DNA from: Neoceratodus forsteri
Lineage: Eukaryota > Chordata > Ceratodontiformes > Ceratodontidae
NCBI GenBank assembly: GCA_016271365.2
Contig: CM057455.1
Location: 1,557,722,501-1,557,786,500, forward strand
Length of the DNA stretch: 64,000 nt
Reading direction: 5' to 3'
The notes under the pieces: model-generated
The model's input: the letters and a program-made list of their open reading frames with translations, nothing else
What the model was told of the DNA's origin: nothing
Database searches by the model: none
Position numbers and translations under genes: made by a program
Shown here: positions 32,703-43,988 of the stretch, piece after piece
Numbering within the stretch: the first letter of the stretch is position 1
How the letters are laid out: every line of letters starts with the position of its first letter

Positions 32703-33625
32703 TTACTTTCTTCCAGCAAATCCAGAAGGGGGTCTCCTTCATCTGTCCCCTCCCCAGGACTACACACTGCAAACACCATGTCAGCCCTATTTGCATATGG
32801 CTTCATCATCTTGACATGGTACATCCTTTCTGTCTGTCTTCTGTCAGGTAACTCTATAATGTAGTTCACGTCATTTGCCTTCATAATCACTTTGTACGGT
32901 GCTGCCCACTCAGCCTGCAGCTTGTCTTTCTGGACCGGAATAAGGACCATGACTTCCTGATCCACCATGTATGAGCGAGCTCTGGCTCTGTGGTCATACC
33001 ATACTTTTTGTTTCTGTTGGACAGCTGCCAGGTTGCTCTGGGCTGTCCCCATAAGCTCCTTCAGCCTTTCTCTAAACCTAAGGATGTAATCCACATTGGG
33101 AGTTCCCTGGTGAGCTTGCCTTCCCAGTCCTCCCAGATCAAGTCTAGGGGCCCATATATCTGGCGTCCATATAAGAGTTCAAAGGGGGAAAATCCAGTCG
33201 ACTCTTGGAGCACCTCACCATGTGCAAACAACAGGTGGGGAAGGTATTTCTCACAGTCCCTCCCATGCTGTTCAGCAAATGCCCGGAGCATTGACTTCAG
33301 GGTACCATTGAATCTTTCCACAAGCCCATTGGCTTGTGGGTGATATGGTGTCATGCATCTCTGCACCACCCCACACTTGTTCCATAAACATTTCATCAGG
33401 TCCAACATGAAGGAACCCCTTCAATCGGTGATAACCTCCTGCGGAAACCCAACAAGGGAGAAAATCACAAGTAAGGCATCTGCCACTTTGTCTGTCCTCA
33501 GTGAGGATAGGGAGACTGCCTCTGGGTACCAAGTGGCATAATCCACCACAGTCAGGAGGAATCTCTTCCCTGAGGAGCTGATGGTATTTAAAGGCCCCAC
33601 AATATCCATTCCCACCCTCTGGAAT
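32700..33625 (-). pseudogene. Gmr1-A integrase
   Basis: The core begins at GMDIVGPLNT (first Asp), runs through VVDYATWYPEAV and FPQEVITD (second Asp), where a TGA immediately follows near 33421, then resumes at MLDLMKCLW with YHPQANGLVERFNGTLK (third catalytic Glu) and TGFSPFELLYGR. The C-terminal region has VWYDHRARARSYMVDQEV, GPYKV-like AAPYKVIMKAND and MYHVKMMKPY. All three acidic residues survive. The copy is inactivated by a stop and frameshifts; the zinc finger before GMDIVG is lost at the LTR junction. Confidence 0.85.
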
Positions 33626-33626
33626 A

Positions 33627-33783
33627 GCTTCTGGCCTTCCAGGTGACACCTCGTATCTAAAACCTGTGTGTGTGTGTCATACTCACATGCTGTTTCAGCA
33701 TTTCTCATGAGAAAAAGTCCACAACACATTTTTATATTACAAAAAATGATACAGTGATCAGAACCAGCTGTCCAAGAGTCACA
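33627..33783 (-). repeat. Gmr1-A 5' LTR remnant
   Basis: It matches 31045-31227 (TGTGACTCTTGGACAGC start on the minus strand at 33783, TTTCAGCATTTCTCATGAGA, GTATCTAAAACC). It joins integrase directly, so gag, protease and the rest of the LTR were deleted. Confidence 0.75.
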
Positions 33784-33839
33784 ACGCCTGCATGATGACT
33801 GACTATTTCGAGAGAGGTTCTGACACCTTGCCCCAGCTG

Positions 33840-35180
33840 ACATAGATGATGTTAGGAAGCACCTACAGGAAATGCTCACTGCTGGCATTATTCAAGAAGC
33901 CCATATACATCCCCCATCATAGTGGTGCATAAAAAGAACAGATCCATGAGGATGTGTGTGGACTATAGGACCCTCAGCCAATGGACTATCACAGATCAAT
34001 ACACCATGCCACGCATACAGGATGCCCTGAATTGCCTGAACGGGAGTCAGTGCTTCTCAGTACTGGATCTCCGCAGCCGATATTATCAGATTCCGATGGC
34101 CCCGGAGGACCATGAGAAAACAGCCTTCATATGTCCTTTAGGGTTCTATGAATTCCTGCGGATGCCACAGGGGATTTCGGGTGCCCCAGCCACTTTCCAG
34201 AGATTGATGAAACATGCGGTGAGAGACATGAACTTGCTGGTATGTTTAGTGTACTTGGATGATGTCATTGTTTTCGGACGCACGCTAGAGGAACATGAGA
34301 TCAGACTGTTCAAAGTCCCCAATCATTTGGAAGAATTCAGCCTCAAGTTATCCATAGACAAGTGCTAGTTTTTTCAAACATCTGAGAAATATGTAGGACA
34401 CATAGTGTCTACGGAAGGGATACAGACAGATCCCAGTAAAATTGAATCTTGACCACTTGTCCCCAGCCCTGTAACCTAAAAGAGCTACAGCATTTCCTGG
34501 GGTTCTGTGGCTACTACCGCAGGTTCATCAAAGACTATTCAAAAGTAATTCGACCACTCCTCAATCTTACCCAAGGCTACCCCCCTACCAACCGCAAATA
34601 CAAAAAGGGGGCTATTAAAGACCAAGAGAAAATGTATTTTTGAACAGGTGAGCCTTTTGGGAATTGGTGGACACCCGAATGTGAAGCAGCTTTCTTTGAA
34701 GTCATATACCAGCTCACCCACGCCCAAGTCCTGGCCTGTGCTGATCCTACCAAGCCCTATGTTCTGCTTATGGATGCTAGTTTGCAGGGCCTTGGGGCTG
34801 TGCTATATCAAGACTATGAATATGGCTTGAGACTGGTAGCTTTCACCAGTAGGAGCTTGACCCTGTCAGAGCGGAACAATCGGTCCACAAGTTGGAATTC
34901 CTCACCCAAAAATGGGCCATAGTTGACCAGTTTGATGAGTACCTCTATGGGGCAAAGATATTAGCGAAGACTGACAATAACCCTCTGACCTATGAGCAGA
35001 CTTCAGCTAAATTGAATGCCACTGGGCACCGTTGGCTTTCTGCCTTATCGACTTATGATTATGCTGTTGAATACAGACCGGGACTAAACCATATTGATGC
35101 CGATGCCCTGTCACAAACGCCAGTTTCTAAGAACAATTGGGACAGATTGTCTGAACCTGACATCAAAACATTATGCTAAA
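33840..35180 (+). pseudogene. Gypsy-2 reverse transcriptase and RNase H
   Basis: A lead-in (DDVRKHLQEMLTAGIIQEAH) is broken by a stop before 33922. 33922-34368 holds MRMCVDYRTLSQWTI, FSVLDLRSRYYQIPM (first Asp), FYEFLRMPQGISGAPATFQR and the catalytic YLDDVIVFG. A TAG follows in the C-terminal part. 34449-34643 has the connection motif [16 protein letters not shown]. RNase H is split between LLMDASLQGLGAVLYQ (near 34770) and 34892-35179 (AKTDNNPLTY, HIDADALSQ). The RT core is fairly well preserved. Confidence 0.9.
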
Positions 35181-35200
35181 AGTTTGATAAAGATGAATAA

Positions 35201-36330
35201 ATGTCTGCGGGCACAGTGGACTGTCTAGCATATTGTTTGGGCCCTCCTGATACCTGCATACCAGCTGCCTATTGCCATTTCTCTGCTTTGAATATCAGCG
35301 CACTACCTCAGTTCGATAAAGACAGTATGCAGAGGGCTCAATCCCAAGATCCTATGATTCAACCAGCACTTGACGCCCTGCATGCGGGGAATGATGTGTC
35401 CAAGTTGCATTCCCCTGACTTGCAAACTGCTCTGTTGTTCAAGGAAGGCCCCAGGTTAAAGTTGCATGATCAGTTTTTATACAGAGAGACAGCGGATCAT
35501 CATGGTCAAGTAGACAAGCAGCAGTTTGTTCTACCCATGGCCTTTAATCAGCTGGTACTGAGGTCCCCTCCACAATCACATGGGGCACCTCGGTATTGAC
35601 AGAACTCTTGACTTGGTATGATCCCAATTCAACTGGTCAAAGATGGGGGCAGATGTCAAGCACCATGTAAAGACCTGCAGTCATTGCCTCCAAAGAAAAG
35701 CCTTGCCTCAGAAGGCTGCCCCCTTGTCAATATCACTACGAGTGCCACTCTAGAATTGGTCTGCATAGACTTCTTGTGCTTAGAACCCGACCAAAAGAAC
35801 ACTGGCAATGTGTTGGTAGTTACTGATCATTTTACATGGTATGCACAAGCCTTCCCAACTAAAGATCAAAAGGCCTCTACTGTGGCCAAGGTGCTGATGG
35901 AGAAATTCTTTGTCCACTATGGTGCCTCCCAAGCTGATCCATACTGACCAAGGCAGAGACTTTGAAAGTAGATTAATCAAAGAAATGCTTTCTCTGTGGG
36001 GGGAGGGGGTGCAGAAGTCAAGAACCACCCCCTATCACCTGCAGGGGAGCCCTCAACCAGAACACTTTAACCGCACCCTTCTGGACATACTGGGCACCCT
36101 CCATCCAAAAGACAAGCATAAGTGGAGCCAGCAGATTAGCATCTTGGTACATGCGTGCAATTGCACCAAAAGTGACACTACTGGGTTCTCCTCCTACCGT
36201 CTCGTGTTCGGGAGGGAGGCTGGACTGCCAGTTGATGTCTGCTTTGGGGTTTCTCCAGATGGGGTCCAAGCCAAAAACTACTTGCAGTACGTACAGAAAT
36301 TGAAAGATTAGTTGAATCATGCCTATCAAC
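35201..36330 (+). pseudogene. Gypsy-2 integrase
   Basis: 35201-35599 covers the region between RNase H and integrase plus the start of the zinc finger; a frame break near 35600 splits the HHCC region. 35618-35947 has LVCIDFLCLEPDQK (first Asp) and VVTDHFTWYAQAFPT. 35910-36311 has IHTDQGRDFES (second Asp), QPEHFNRTLLDIL (third acidic residue) and FSSYRLVFGREAGLPVDV. A TAG ends this frame near 36311. All catalytic acids persist across two frames. Confidence 0.85.
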
Positions 36331-36990
36331 TAGCTCAAACTATGGTTGCTAAGCGAACACTCGCCAACAAAGAAAGACATGATTGACGAGTAAAAGCCCA
36401 GGAGTTGTTGCCTGCAGATAGGGTGCTATTATGTGGTTTGGGACTACATGGAAAACACAAAATTGCTGATAGATGACACCATCTCCCCCACATAGTAGTT
36501 GGTAAATTGGATGATCTGCCAGTGTATAAGGTGCATCCAGAAAATAATTCCAAAGCTGTTAAGACCATGCACTGTAATCACTTACTGCCCATCGGCCAAG
36601 TTATTATTGATGCTGAACCAACACCTGACACTTCTCCTGGGCCACTGACTTGTGTTGCTGCAAAGAAGAAACAGAGCCAACCTGACTGTGTTGTTCCAGA
36701 ACTAAGGCCTTCCCCTCAGCAGGCCCAGAGTGATCATGATGACTGTTAGTCTCTGATGAGAGTGACTGTGATAATGCCTATTATCCCTCATATCAGCTGA
36801 GTCAGTTGTTTCGAGGCAATCCTCTGCAGAATCGTGGAGATGATGCTGGGCCTTCATAACTGTCTTACTCACCAGCTTCCTCCTTTGACCCAGTGCCCCC
36901 TGAAAGTGAGGTGCAAAGAATCACGTCTGAGGTTGGAGATTCTCTGTGTCTTGTAGAACTGTTTGACTTGCCCGAAGAATGGGCTGATGG
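36331..36990 (+). pseudogene. Gypsy-2 Pol C-terminal tail
   Basis: LPVYKVHPENNSKAVKTMH and CNHLLPIGQVII (36507-36749) match the Gypsy-1 tail. A following acidic segment (36893-37000, with EVQRITSEVGDSL and LVELFDLPEEW) also matches the Gypsy-1 frame near 26000-26060. Stops near 36320, 36385 and 36747 break it. Confidence 0.75.
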
Positions 36991-36999
36991 GCTGAGTCC

Positions 37000-37640
37000 T
37001 ACGGAGCTCAGTCGGCTGCTGGCTGTGGTGGTGAGAGATGGGTTATGCCAGTCGCCGGCTGGGGATGGGGGTGGGGCAGACTGGCACTGCTGGGTGGGGT
37101 GGGGCCACTAGACCACCAGGGATATTGGAGTTTTATTATTGTACACTGTGTGGTGCTGCAGGGACCTGGGCTTCGGGTCAGGGGACAGAGCTGCCCTCTT
37201 GAGATATTGCAGCATGGGGATTGGAGGCTGGGGGTGAGCATCCCTGCAGGGCCAGTACTGTGTGGGGATCAGGGGCTGGGGGGTGGGTGATGCCCTGTGG
37301 GGCAATTCCAGTGTGGGGGTTCAGGGGCTGGGGGGGACAGTGCTGCCCTGTGGGGCATTTATGGACTTGAGGGATCAGGGGCTGAGGGTCCCACAGCCCT
37401 GTGGGGCTTTTCAGGCATGGAGGGGGGGGCACCTGTGCCCAACTGCGGGATGGTTACGACTTGCAACATGCCTCACCTTTACACCCTGCATTTGGCGTAA
37501 CTTTAAGCATGTTGCAAGTCGCAGGACTTAGCCATGGTACCCCTGCCCATTCCAAAATTGGGCGCAGGGTTCATGGCATAACTGGGAATTGCGCAAGTCA
37601 CATTTGGCAGCAACGTGCGCCATCCTTGTAGAATCGGGCC
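37000..37640. repeat. G-rich minisatellite repeat, copy 1
   Basis: Units of roughly 60 bases contain CAGGGGCTGGGGG and CCTGTGGGGC. The beginning has GGGGCCACTAGACCACCAGG, shared with 52180-52990 and, inverted, 55540-55880. It ends at GTAGAATCGGGCCC, similar to the GAATCAGGCCC end of the 52 kb copy. It could be the interior of a non-autonomous DNA transposon. Confidence 0.65.
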
Positions 37641-37940
37641 CTCTGTGCTATACTACTTGAAGTACTTGACTCGACGCAGCCAGCAGTGCTGTGCTGACAT
37701 ATTAGGGAAAAAATCTCCCTGTGTTTTACTACTTAAAGTACTTGACCCAATGCAGCCAGCAGTGCTGAACTGACCTGTTCGGGAAAAAATATCCCTGTGT
37801 TTCACTACTTAACGTAATTGACGCAACACAGCCAGCGGTGCTGTACTGACCTGTTATGGAGTCAATGTCCCTGTTTTTGGTGGCTACTGGACGCAGCCAG
37901 CAGTGCTGTACTAACCTGTTAGGGAGGGTTTGAATGTTTT
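37641..37940. repeat. Tandem repeat, about 75-bp unit, four copies
   Basis: GCAGCCAGCAGTGCTG recurs at 37677, 37752, 37828 (one change) and 37893, each preceded by ACTACTT-A-GTA and followed by CTGACCTGTT or similar. It starts right after the minisatellite repeat. Confidence 0.85.
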
Positions 37941-38059
37941 AAGTACACGGGTGAACCTAACTTGTAGCCCTAATGTACAGTCTCCTCCATATAATCTTTC
38001 ACCATTTTTGCAGCAAAGACTTCTGGTACCTCAATAGCCGGCTGAGCCTTTCCAATTAT

Positions 38060-39370
38060 CTTTATCAGACCAAAGTCTGACAGTATGTCCCACAGTAGTT
38101 TGTCTTCTTGTGATATTGCTGTTCTGGTTGGTGTTTGATGGCCAAAAACATCAGTAGTGGTAGTACCAGCAGCAGCAGCAATGACGATCCTGCTCCCTCT
38201 CTCTCCACAAGATTTTGTTCAAAATTTGAATGTTGCCAAAAGGACACTGATAATGTACTACTTTTCTCAAGTATACATGCTCACAGTTGCTCAATTAATA
38301 GTTCACAATAATATTCCAGGTCCATAAAGTCATGTGGTTTGAAGAATGTTTCAATTGTATCCTTAAACCAAGGATCCAGAAGTGTGGCCAAAATGTAATG
38401 TTCAGCTTTGCACATATTTATAATGCGCTTGTCACTCAGGGAAGGTCTGTAACATTTTCCCGCAAGTGATGCAGCACTGATGTCGTCATTGTCAAGAAAC
38501 TGTGACTCAAGATGCTCCAGTCTCAGCCTGATGAGTGAAATTAAGGGTAGTATCTGACTTAGCCCAGCACCCTCAGAGCTCACCACTCAGGTAGTCTCCT
38601 CAGAAGGTTTAAGGACACAACAAAGATTCTCCATCAGGCGCCACTGATTGGGGCTGATAGCCTGATATTCACCTCCTTTCCCAATGCCATGTTGGACTAC
38701 ATATTGATGGATGACTTTCTTTGTTCAGGCATTCTCAACATCATATAGTAAGTGGAATTCTATCAGGTTGGAACTTCCTTTATCATCTGGTGGACAGGAA
38801 AGCTATTTTCAATATGAATCTGCCGCAGCAACTTTCAGGCTTTAACAAAATGGCTAAAGTGGGTGCAAACAGTGCGGGCAGCTGCAATCAAGTTCTGAAC
38901 ATTTCTCTCTCTTCATTGATAAAATCTTTTACAAACAAGTTTATAATGTGTGCAAAGCATGGTACATGTGTAAAGTTGCCAAGCCTTACTGCATTCGTAA
39001 TATTTGAAACGTTGTTAGACACTATAAAGTGGTTATAAGAACTTTGGAGTCAGCCACACATTTTCTTCAAAGCCCTCTAGAAGATGTTGCGCTTTGTGGT
39101 CTTTTTCAAAACCATAAATACGTAATGCTGCCTGCCTTCGAACTGTGAAAGTCCCTGACATCATGCAGCTGCTGCTGACAGTGCCATTACATGATGAGGA
39201 GGAGGAGGAGGCGGAGGGAGGAAAGTTTACCCGATGGCTAGTCACAGCCATATAGTTAGTCGTCTGGCCACTGGTCCACGTATCTGTCATGACAGGAACT
39301 GTTTTGTCCACTGAACCTTTCAGAGCATCTACTGGGCATAACCAGTTTCTACAATATATAACCACGTTCT
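38060..39370 (-). pseudogene. ZBED-type hAT transposase relic
   Basis: On the minus strand, 39033-39365 has VMTDTWTSGQTTNYMAVTSH (first catalytic Asp region). It continues in other frames with FTHVPCFAHIINLFV (the CxxH motif). 38281-38586 has ILATLLDPWFKDTIETFF, the LDPRFK motif of hAT transposases with R changed to W. 38065-38247 appears to be further downstream, with no recognisable C-terminal dimerisation domain. The N-terminal BED zinc finger is not found. Several stops make it dead, and no terminal inverted repeats were identified. Confidence 0.8.
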
Positions 39371-39642
39371 ACCCAGTTCTACTTGAGTATAAAGAAATCC
39401 ACGTATTTTATTTTGTATGTTTGGGAACGTACATGTAGTACTAAGATTCTAACCTTAAGAATAGTAAGTTTTGTAAAGCTTTGGCACACTGAAATAGAAT
39501 CCTATGCACCAAAGATTTGTAATACATACCATTCTTAGTACTACATGTACTTTCCCAAACATGCAAAAACAACACATCTGTGGATTTCTTAATTAAGTAG
39601 AACCAGGTAAAATGTGGTTATATATATTGTAGAACCTGGTTA
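39338..39642. repeat. Foldback with about 108-base arms
   Basis: Arm 39338-39446 is inverted at 39534-39642: ACATGTAGTACTAAGA mirrors CTTAGTACTACATGT, AAGAAATCCAC mirrors GTGGATTTCTT, and TACAATATATAACCAC mirrors GTGGTTATATATATTGTA. The spacer of about 87 bases is unique. It lies beside the hAT relic, but no link is proven. Confidence 0.8.
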
Positions 39643-39740
39643 TACCCTGTAGAACCTGGTTTTACTTGGTAGAACTTGGTTATAGCTGGTAGAATCAAGT
39701 TCTACCTGGTACAACCTGGTAGAACTTTATTTGGTTCTAC
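39625..39740. repeat. Short tandem repeat GTAGAACCTGGTTATA
   Basis: About six degenerate units of 18-21 bases (GTAGAACCTGGTTATACC, GTAGAACCTGGTTTTACT, and so on) follow the foldback and overlap its right end. Confidence 0.8.
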
Positions 39741-39889
39741 TCAGAAAGTTTGTGAGGTAAAACTTTTAGAGGTTTGCGCAGCCCTAGATTTTATGTGGTT
39801 AAAACAAACAAGGGGCATAAAATGCATTAAAGGCCTGCTCAGCGTTAGCTTCCTCCCCCTCTTATCTGAACAGCAACAACTTTGTATAT

Positions 39890-40020
39890 GGAAACAGTTT
39901 AGACTAGTGGTCGTAGGACAGGGCTGTAAACCTAACACCATGGTTTGAATCCCACGACTACCACTTACAGTGTGACCCTGAGCCAAGTCGCTTAGCTTCA
40001 ACTACAGGGTGTGCACAAAT
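39890..40020 (+). mobile_element. MIR/CORE-like SINE
   Basis: A head with TAGACTAGTGGTCGTAGGAC and B box GGTTTGAATCCCACGAC is followed by CCACTTACAGTGTGACCCTG and AAGTCGCTTAG, the MIR-type core. This head-core order is the standard one. Confidence 0.75.
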
Positions 40021-40449
40021 GGTGTGGTGTAATACGATGGCATAAAATTAAATGTATAAATAACCTGCACTACAGATGAGCTAGAATTTTATTTGGGGGA
40101 TGTACCATAATTAGTGTATCTAGTATTAGAGTTGTGTAAAACAGTGATGTAATTTAAATTTGTTTAGTATACTTTGTTACCTAAATTAGTACTTTTGGTA
40201 TATGGTAGCTTAAGTCCACAATAGTCCCTCTGTGCAATTTTTTATATTTTATGCTGAGCCCTTTTTAAGTGCCAAGGGATTGTAGTTTGGCCCTGACAAG
40301 GTGGCCAGCTGATCCCTTCTACTTCCTGATTCAACTACATGCCCCTGTGCTGTCTCTTGCATCACTACTTGCCAGAGCGTGGGGCAAGACCCACTGAAAT
40401 GAACAGGATTTTTCCTTACTTTGTTACACACTGTGATGGTGACTTGGAG

Positions 40450-40512
40450 ATTAATAAGAGCCACTGATCGATTAACAAGGCCCTTGTTAGTCGATCAGTG
40501 GCCCTTATTAAT
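40450..40512. repeat. 29-base inverted repeat, 5-base loop
   Basis: ATTAATAAGAGCCACTGATC starts the left arm and GATCAGTGGCCCTTATTAAT ends the right one; the loop is GGCCC. Only about two mismatches occur. Confidence 0.85.
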
Positions 40513-42320
40513 TTGAGTCTTCCTGAAAAAAAAAAAATCAAGTCCCTTAGCCTCCCTGGGAATAATCTCTCTTTAGTCTCCCCCTCTAATCCATTTTTGT
40601 GCTGCATGAATCTCCCTGTGCACTGTAAACACACTTCCCTCTCCCAGATTGTAAGGTGTTTTGTGATATTGTGTGTATGAAAGGTGTTACATAAAACCAA
40701 AATCCTTGCCTTTCCTAGGGCAGCTCTAGTGCCTTTAATGTGGCAGAGCCAATAATCTTTAACAAATGTCCGGGAGCTGGAGGCCACCACAGCCCCTTGA
40801 AAAGTTTTTTTTTTTTTTTTTGATATGTTAAAGGGTATTTTAGAGGTCTTCCAAGGTATTTCTTCTATAAAATGTAACCCCGATGATACCACAAATCAGG
40901 GGTAGAAACTAGGAAAATAATCTGATATGCAAAATGGATACCAAAACCCCCACATAGCTCAAAATGCAAGATGGAATACTAAAAACCCCACATGGCTCAA
41001 ATTAAATTGTATACTAGCATGTTTGGAATACCAAAATTTGGCTTGGAATACCAAAATCAGTTTTGTAGTAATCTGTCAGGATTATCATATTGTCCTAATT
41101 GCTTTGATTGCAGTTACAGATTCTGGCCCCAGGAGAGCTGTGATTTGGCAGAAGATGGCTGAAATTGATGTCCAGAGTCACTGAGTCTCCCCAAACAGAG
41201 GACAGGAGCGCATTTAAACAAAGTTCTTTACACAAAAAGAGAAACATTTCTGCATGAAAACCCCACCTCACCCACTAGCATACTCTCCTCACCCCCTCCC
41301 ACAACCCAGACCCTTTAGAGTTTCATTCCCTCACACCTAAAATCTTCTAGAACCCTACCTGCCCCCCCACAGACCTAGCAAAGTTCATAAATTGTATGTC
41401 AATTTCAAAAGTGAACTTAGTGAAATTTGAAGAACCCTGCACCAGTTCACCACCACCATCACCCACCTCCCTCACCCCGTACAGTCCCCAACAGTCTTAA
41501 GTATAACCACCCTATCCCCTCTGGCAGAAGCCAACTGTACTACACCCCTTAGGCTCTACGACGTGAAATATTTTTTCTTGTAAAAGAAGAAAACCATCCT
41601 ATGTTGGAGCAAGTACCCTTAGCCTTTGTAGCCCACCACAATAATTAATGAATTGATGATGTACTGTCATATAGTAATACCTGATTGGCCTCTTCTCACT
41701 GTCCTGGGTCCGGACTGATCAAACCATTACCAAGCCATCCTAACTGAGAGACTCCCTGTTTTCATGACATCTGGCTCCTCCAGGAGGTTTTGTTCAGGCT
41801 AGTCACTTCCTCAGTTATTTTTTCCCCCAGTTCACTCGGGGAGGGGGTAATCTTTACTTCAGGTAATGGCCGGGCCAGGGTTTAATTTTTTTTCAGTCTC
41901 CTGGAGGAATCAGATGGTCACAAAAGCAGGAAGTCTGTCTGTCAGTCAGGATGATTTGATAATGGTTGATTGGTCTAGGACAGGGATGGGGTAGTGGCTG
42001 GCTAGTTGGGAGCAATTTGGCAGTGGGCGTATTGTGGGTGACAGGTTCCTGGGGAGTGGGTGTGTTTGGACCACAGTTATTGACTCTGACTCTGTAGTTC
42101 TTTGGATGGCAGAGCTGGACCCTCAGTGCCTCCTTCAGTGCCACCAGCAGCACCAGTTCTTCTCTGACCAAGGTGGCACCTCCTCTACTTTCCACATTCC
42201 ACAGCACACCTAGCCAAATGTAGGGGTCCCCCAGCTTCACCAGCAACAGAAGCCTTAGGGTAAGGGAGCTTGGGAGGGGAGACACAAGGGTGGGGGAAGG
42301 GGGAGGTGTTTCTTTCTGAG
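40513..42320. other. Intervening DNA, little recognised
   Basis: 40630-40690 (TTGTAAGGTGTTTTGTGATA, then TATGAAAGGTGTTACATAAA) resembles an L2/SINE-type 3' end. 40925-41060 repeats AATACCAAAA and CCCACATGGCTCAAA in a loose tandem. The remainder shows no recognised feature. Confidence 0.4.
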
Positions 42321-43263
42321 CTACAGGGGTCTGTTTTTACTGTGTACCAAGTGGGGGTGGTAACATATAGTTGCATGCGGAACTGGGAATTCTGATTCCA
42401 ACTCTGATTTTGATGCCTTAACTGGTGTCAGAATGGAATCTGACTCCGAATCAGAATTTCTGATAATCAGACTGATGCCAGTAGAAGGGAATTGGACATT
42501 TCCAATTGTCCTTAGTTTAAGCCCTGTCACAGTCTTGGCTTTAGCCACCTCTCTGGGCAGTTTATTCCAGTTGTCCACCACCCAGTCTATGAAAAAGAAC
42601 TTTCTCACATACCTCTTGAGTCCTCTCACCAGCCTCCACCAAGTCCTTTAATCAATGCCCCCTGCTTTCCTCCTGAACAAGTCCTTACAGTGTACCCGGT
42701 TTATTCCTAGTCAAAACTTGTACATTTCAATCTTATTCCCTCATTTCCCTCCTCAGTTTCAGTGTATACATGTTAAGGTCTGCCAACCTTTCCTCAAATG
42801 ACTACCCCTGCTGCCCTTGGATTATCTTCATTGCTCTCCTTTGTAAGGTCTATATGTGGTCCCTGTCATTCTTAAGGTATGAACTCCAATTCTGTGTGCT
42901 CTGTGCCAGGTGTGGCCTCACCAGAGACCTATATGGGGTAGTATCACCTTTCTTCTACTGTCAAATCCCTGTCTGGTACATCCCAACACCCTGTGTACCT
43001 TCCCATATGCCTTGTTCACTAAGCTGCGAACTTGATGCTGTCACTAATTATTACCCTTTGGTCCCTGTCCTCTGTCATCACCATCACCCTTACTCCTCCA
43101 ATCCAGTAGTTTGTTTTAGGATTGTATCTGATGATGTGCATTATGTTGCACTTTTTGCTTTAAACTTTTGCTGCCATAAACTTGACTACTTTTCCAATTT
43201 CTTCAGGTCCCTTTTCATTTCTCTAACTCCCTCCTCAGTGTCCATTCTGCCGCAGCTCTTAAT
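42321..43263 (-). pseudogene. CR1-B RT C-terminal part
   Basis: Near 42780-43000 the minus strand gives LVRPHLAQ, RRAMKIIQG and ERLADLNMYTLKLRR-like text, homologous to the CR1-A thumb. 42321-42629 ends with RKFFFIDWVVDNWNKLPREV, the CR1 C-terminal WN-LP motif. Frame breaks are frequent. Confidence 0.75.
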
Positions 43264-43988
43264 GGGGCCTATTCACAAACATGAGAGGGGGTACACGTGA
43301 AAGGCACATATCCCCCCCCCTGCACAGCTCGGCACCCATGGGAGATCCGCACAGGGACTGCATTCATGAACACCAGTCTACCCAACTCCCATATGTGGCC
43401 CCCACCCACCCCGGCACACAGGTTTGCAGGGGAGGGCAGGTGAGGAGCAGCGGCCCAAGGTGCACAGCCAATCAGCTGCCTGGACTGGGTCCTGCAGCGG
43501 ATCCCTTGCACCTGAGGGGTGCCATGATGGTCCTGGCGCACAGAGCACTGGGCACAATGTCGGGGGGGGTGTGAAGGCTGGCTGACTACCCCCTGCCTTT
43601 CCAGTGTGCCTTGATGGCAGGGGAGTCCTTATTAGGGAGGCCGATACCTCCTGCCATGTCTGCCACAGTGGGCAGCAGCTTCCCCGGGGGGGGTGTAGCC
43701 AGCTACCCATGGTTTATGGCTGCCCCTAGATTGACGTAGCTGCTGGCCACCACGCGCAGCACTCTATGGTTTTGTGAAGTGCGTGGAGTGCTGCCATGGC
43801 CTGCACCATGCCCTCCAGTCTGCTCCAGTGCAAAGCTGTGCACTCAGCCGGGGAACAGCTGCTTAGGGGGGTGGAACTGCGTGGTGAATACCACGGATGT
43901 GGCACAGTGGCCACGGGCAGGTGCGGGGTTGGTTACATGCCCCAGTTACGTGGCGCGTACCCACTCCACACCTTCGTGAATAGGGCCC
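43264..43988. mobile_element. Harbinger-like MITE, 725 bp, AAT target duplication
   Basis: The ends are inverted: GGGGCCTATTCACAAAC at 43264 and GTTCGTGAATAGGGCCC-like at 43988 (read outward as GGGCCCTATTCACGAA). AAT occurs at 43261-43263 and 43989-43991; removing the insert restores a continuous CR1 sequence comparable with CR1-A. A three-base duplication and GGSCC-type ends fit PIF/Harbinger, although the interior encodes no transposase. Confidence 0.8.

Larger units (their letters stand above)
31285..33625 (-). mobile_element. Gmr1-A: Gypsy element with IN before RT
   Basis: On the minus strand the order is integrase core (33625-33061), integrase C-terminus (33094-32720), then a short linker, RT (32702-32068), connection and RNase H (to 31292). 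Standard Ty3/Gypsy elements have integrase last; this copia-like order is known in the Gmr1-like group of deuterostomes. The adjacent 61-62 kb element shows the same order, which argues against local rearrangement. Gag and protease are missing. Confidence 0.8.
33784..36990 (+). mobile_element. Gypsy-2 pol, second copy of the Gypsy-1 family
   Basis: It has conventional RT-RNase H-integrase-tail order. Integrase and tail are clearly homologous to Gypsy-1 at nucleotide level (for example TTAGTGGTTACTGATCATTT-like segments). Its 5' LTR is probably 29138-30350, separated by the opposite-strand Gmr1-A. No 3' LTR is found; a minisatellite-containing repeat begins at about 37000. Confidence 0.8.

Noticed and set aside
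37045..37531. Glycine-rich open frames
   Set aside because: They are translations of the G-rich minisatellite.
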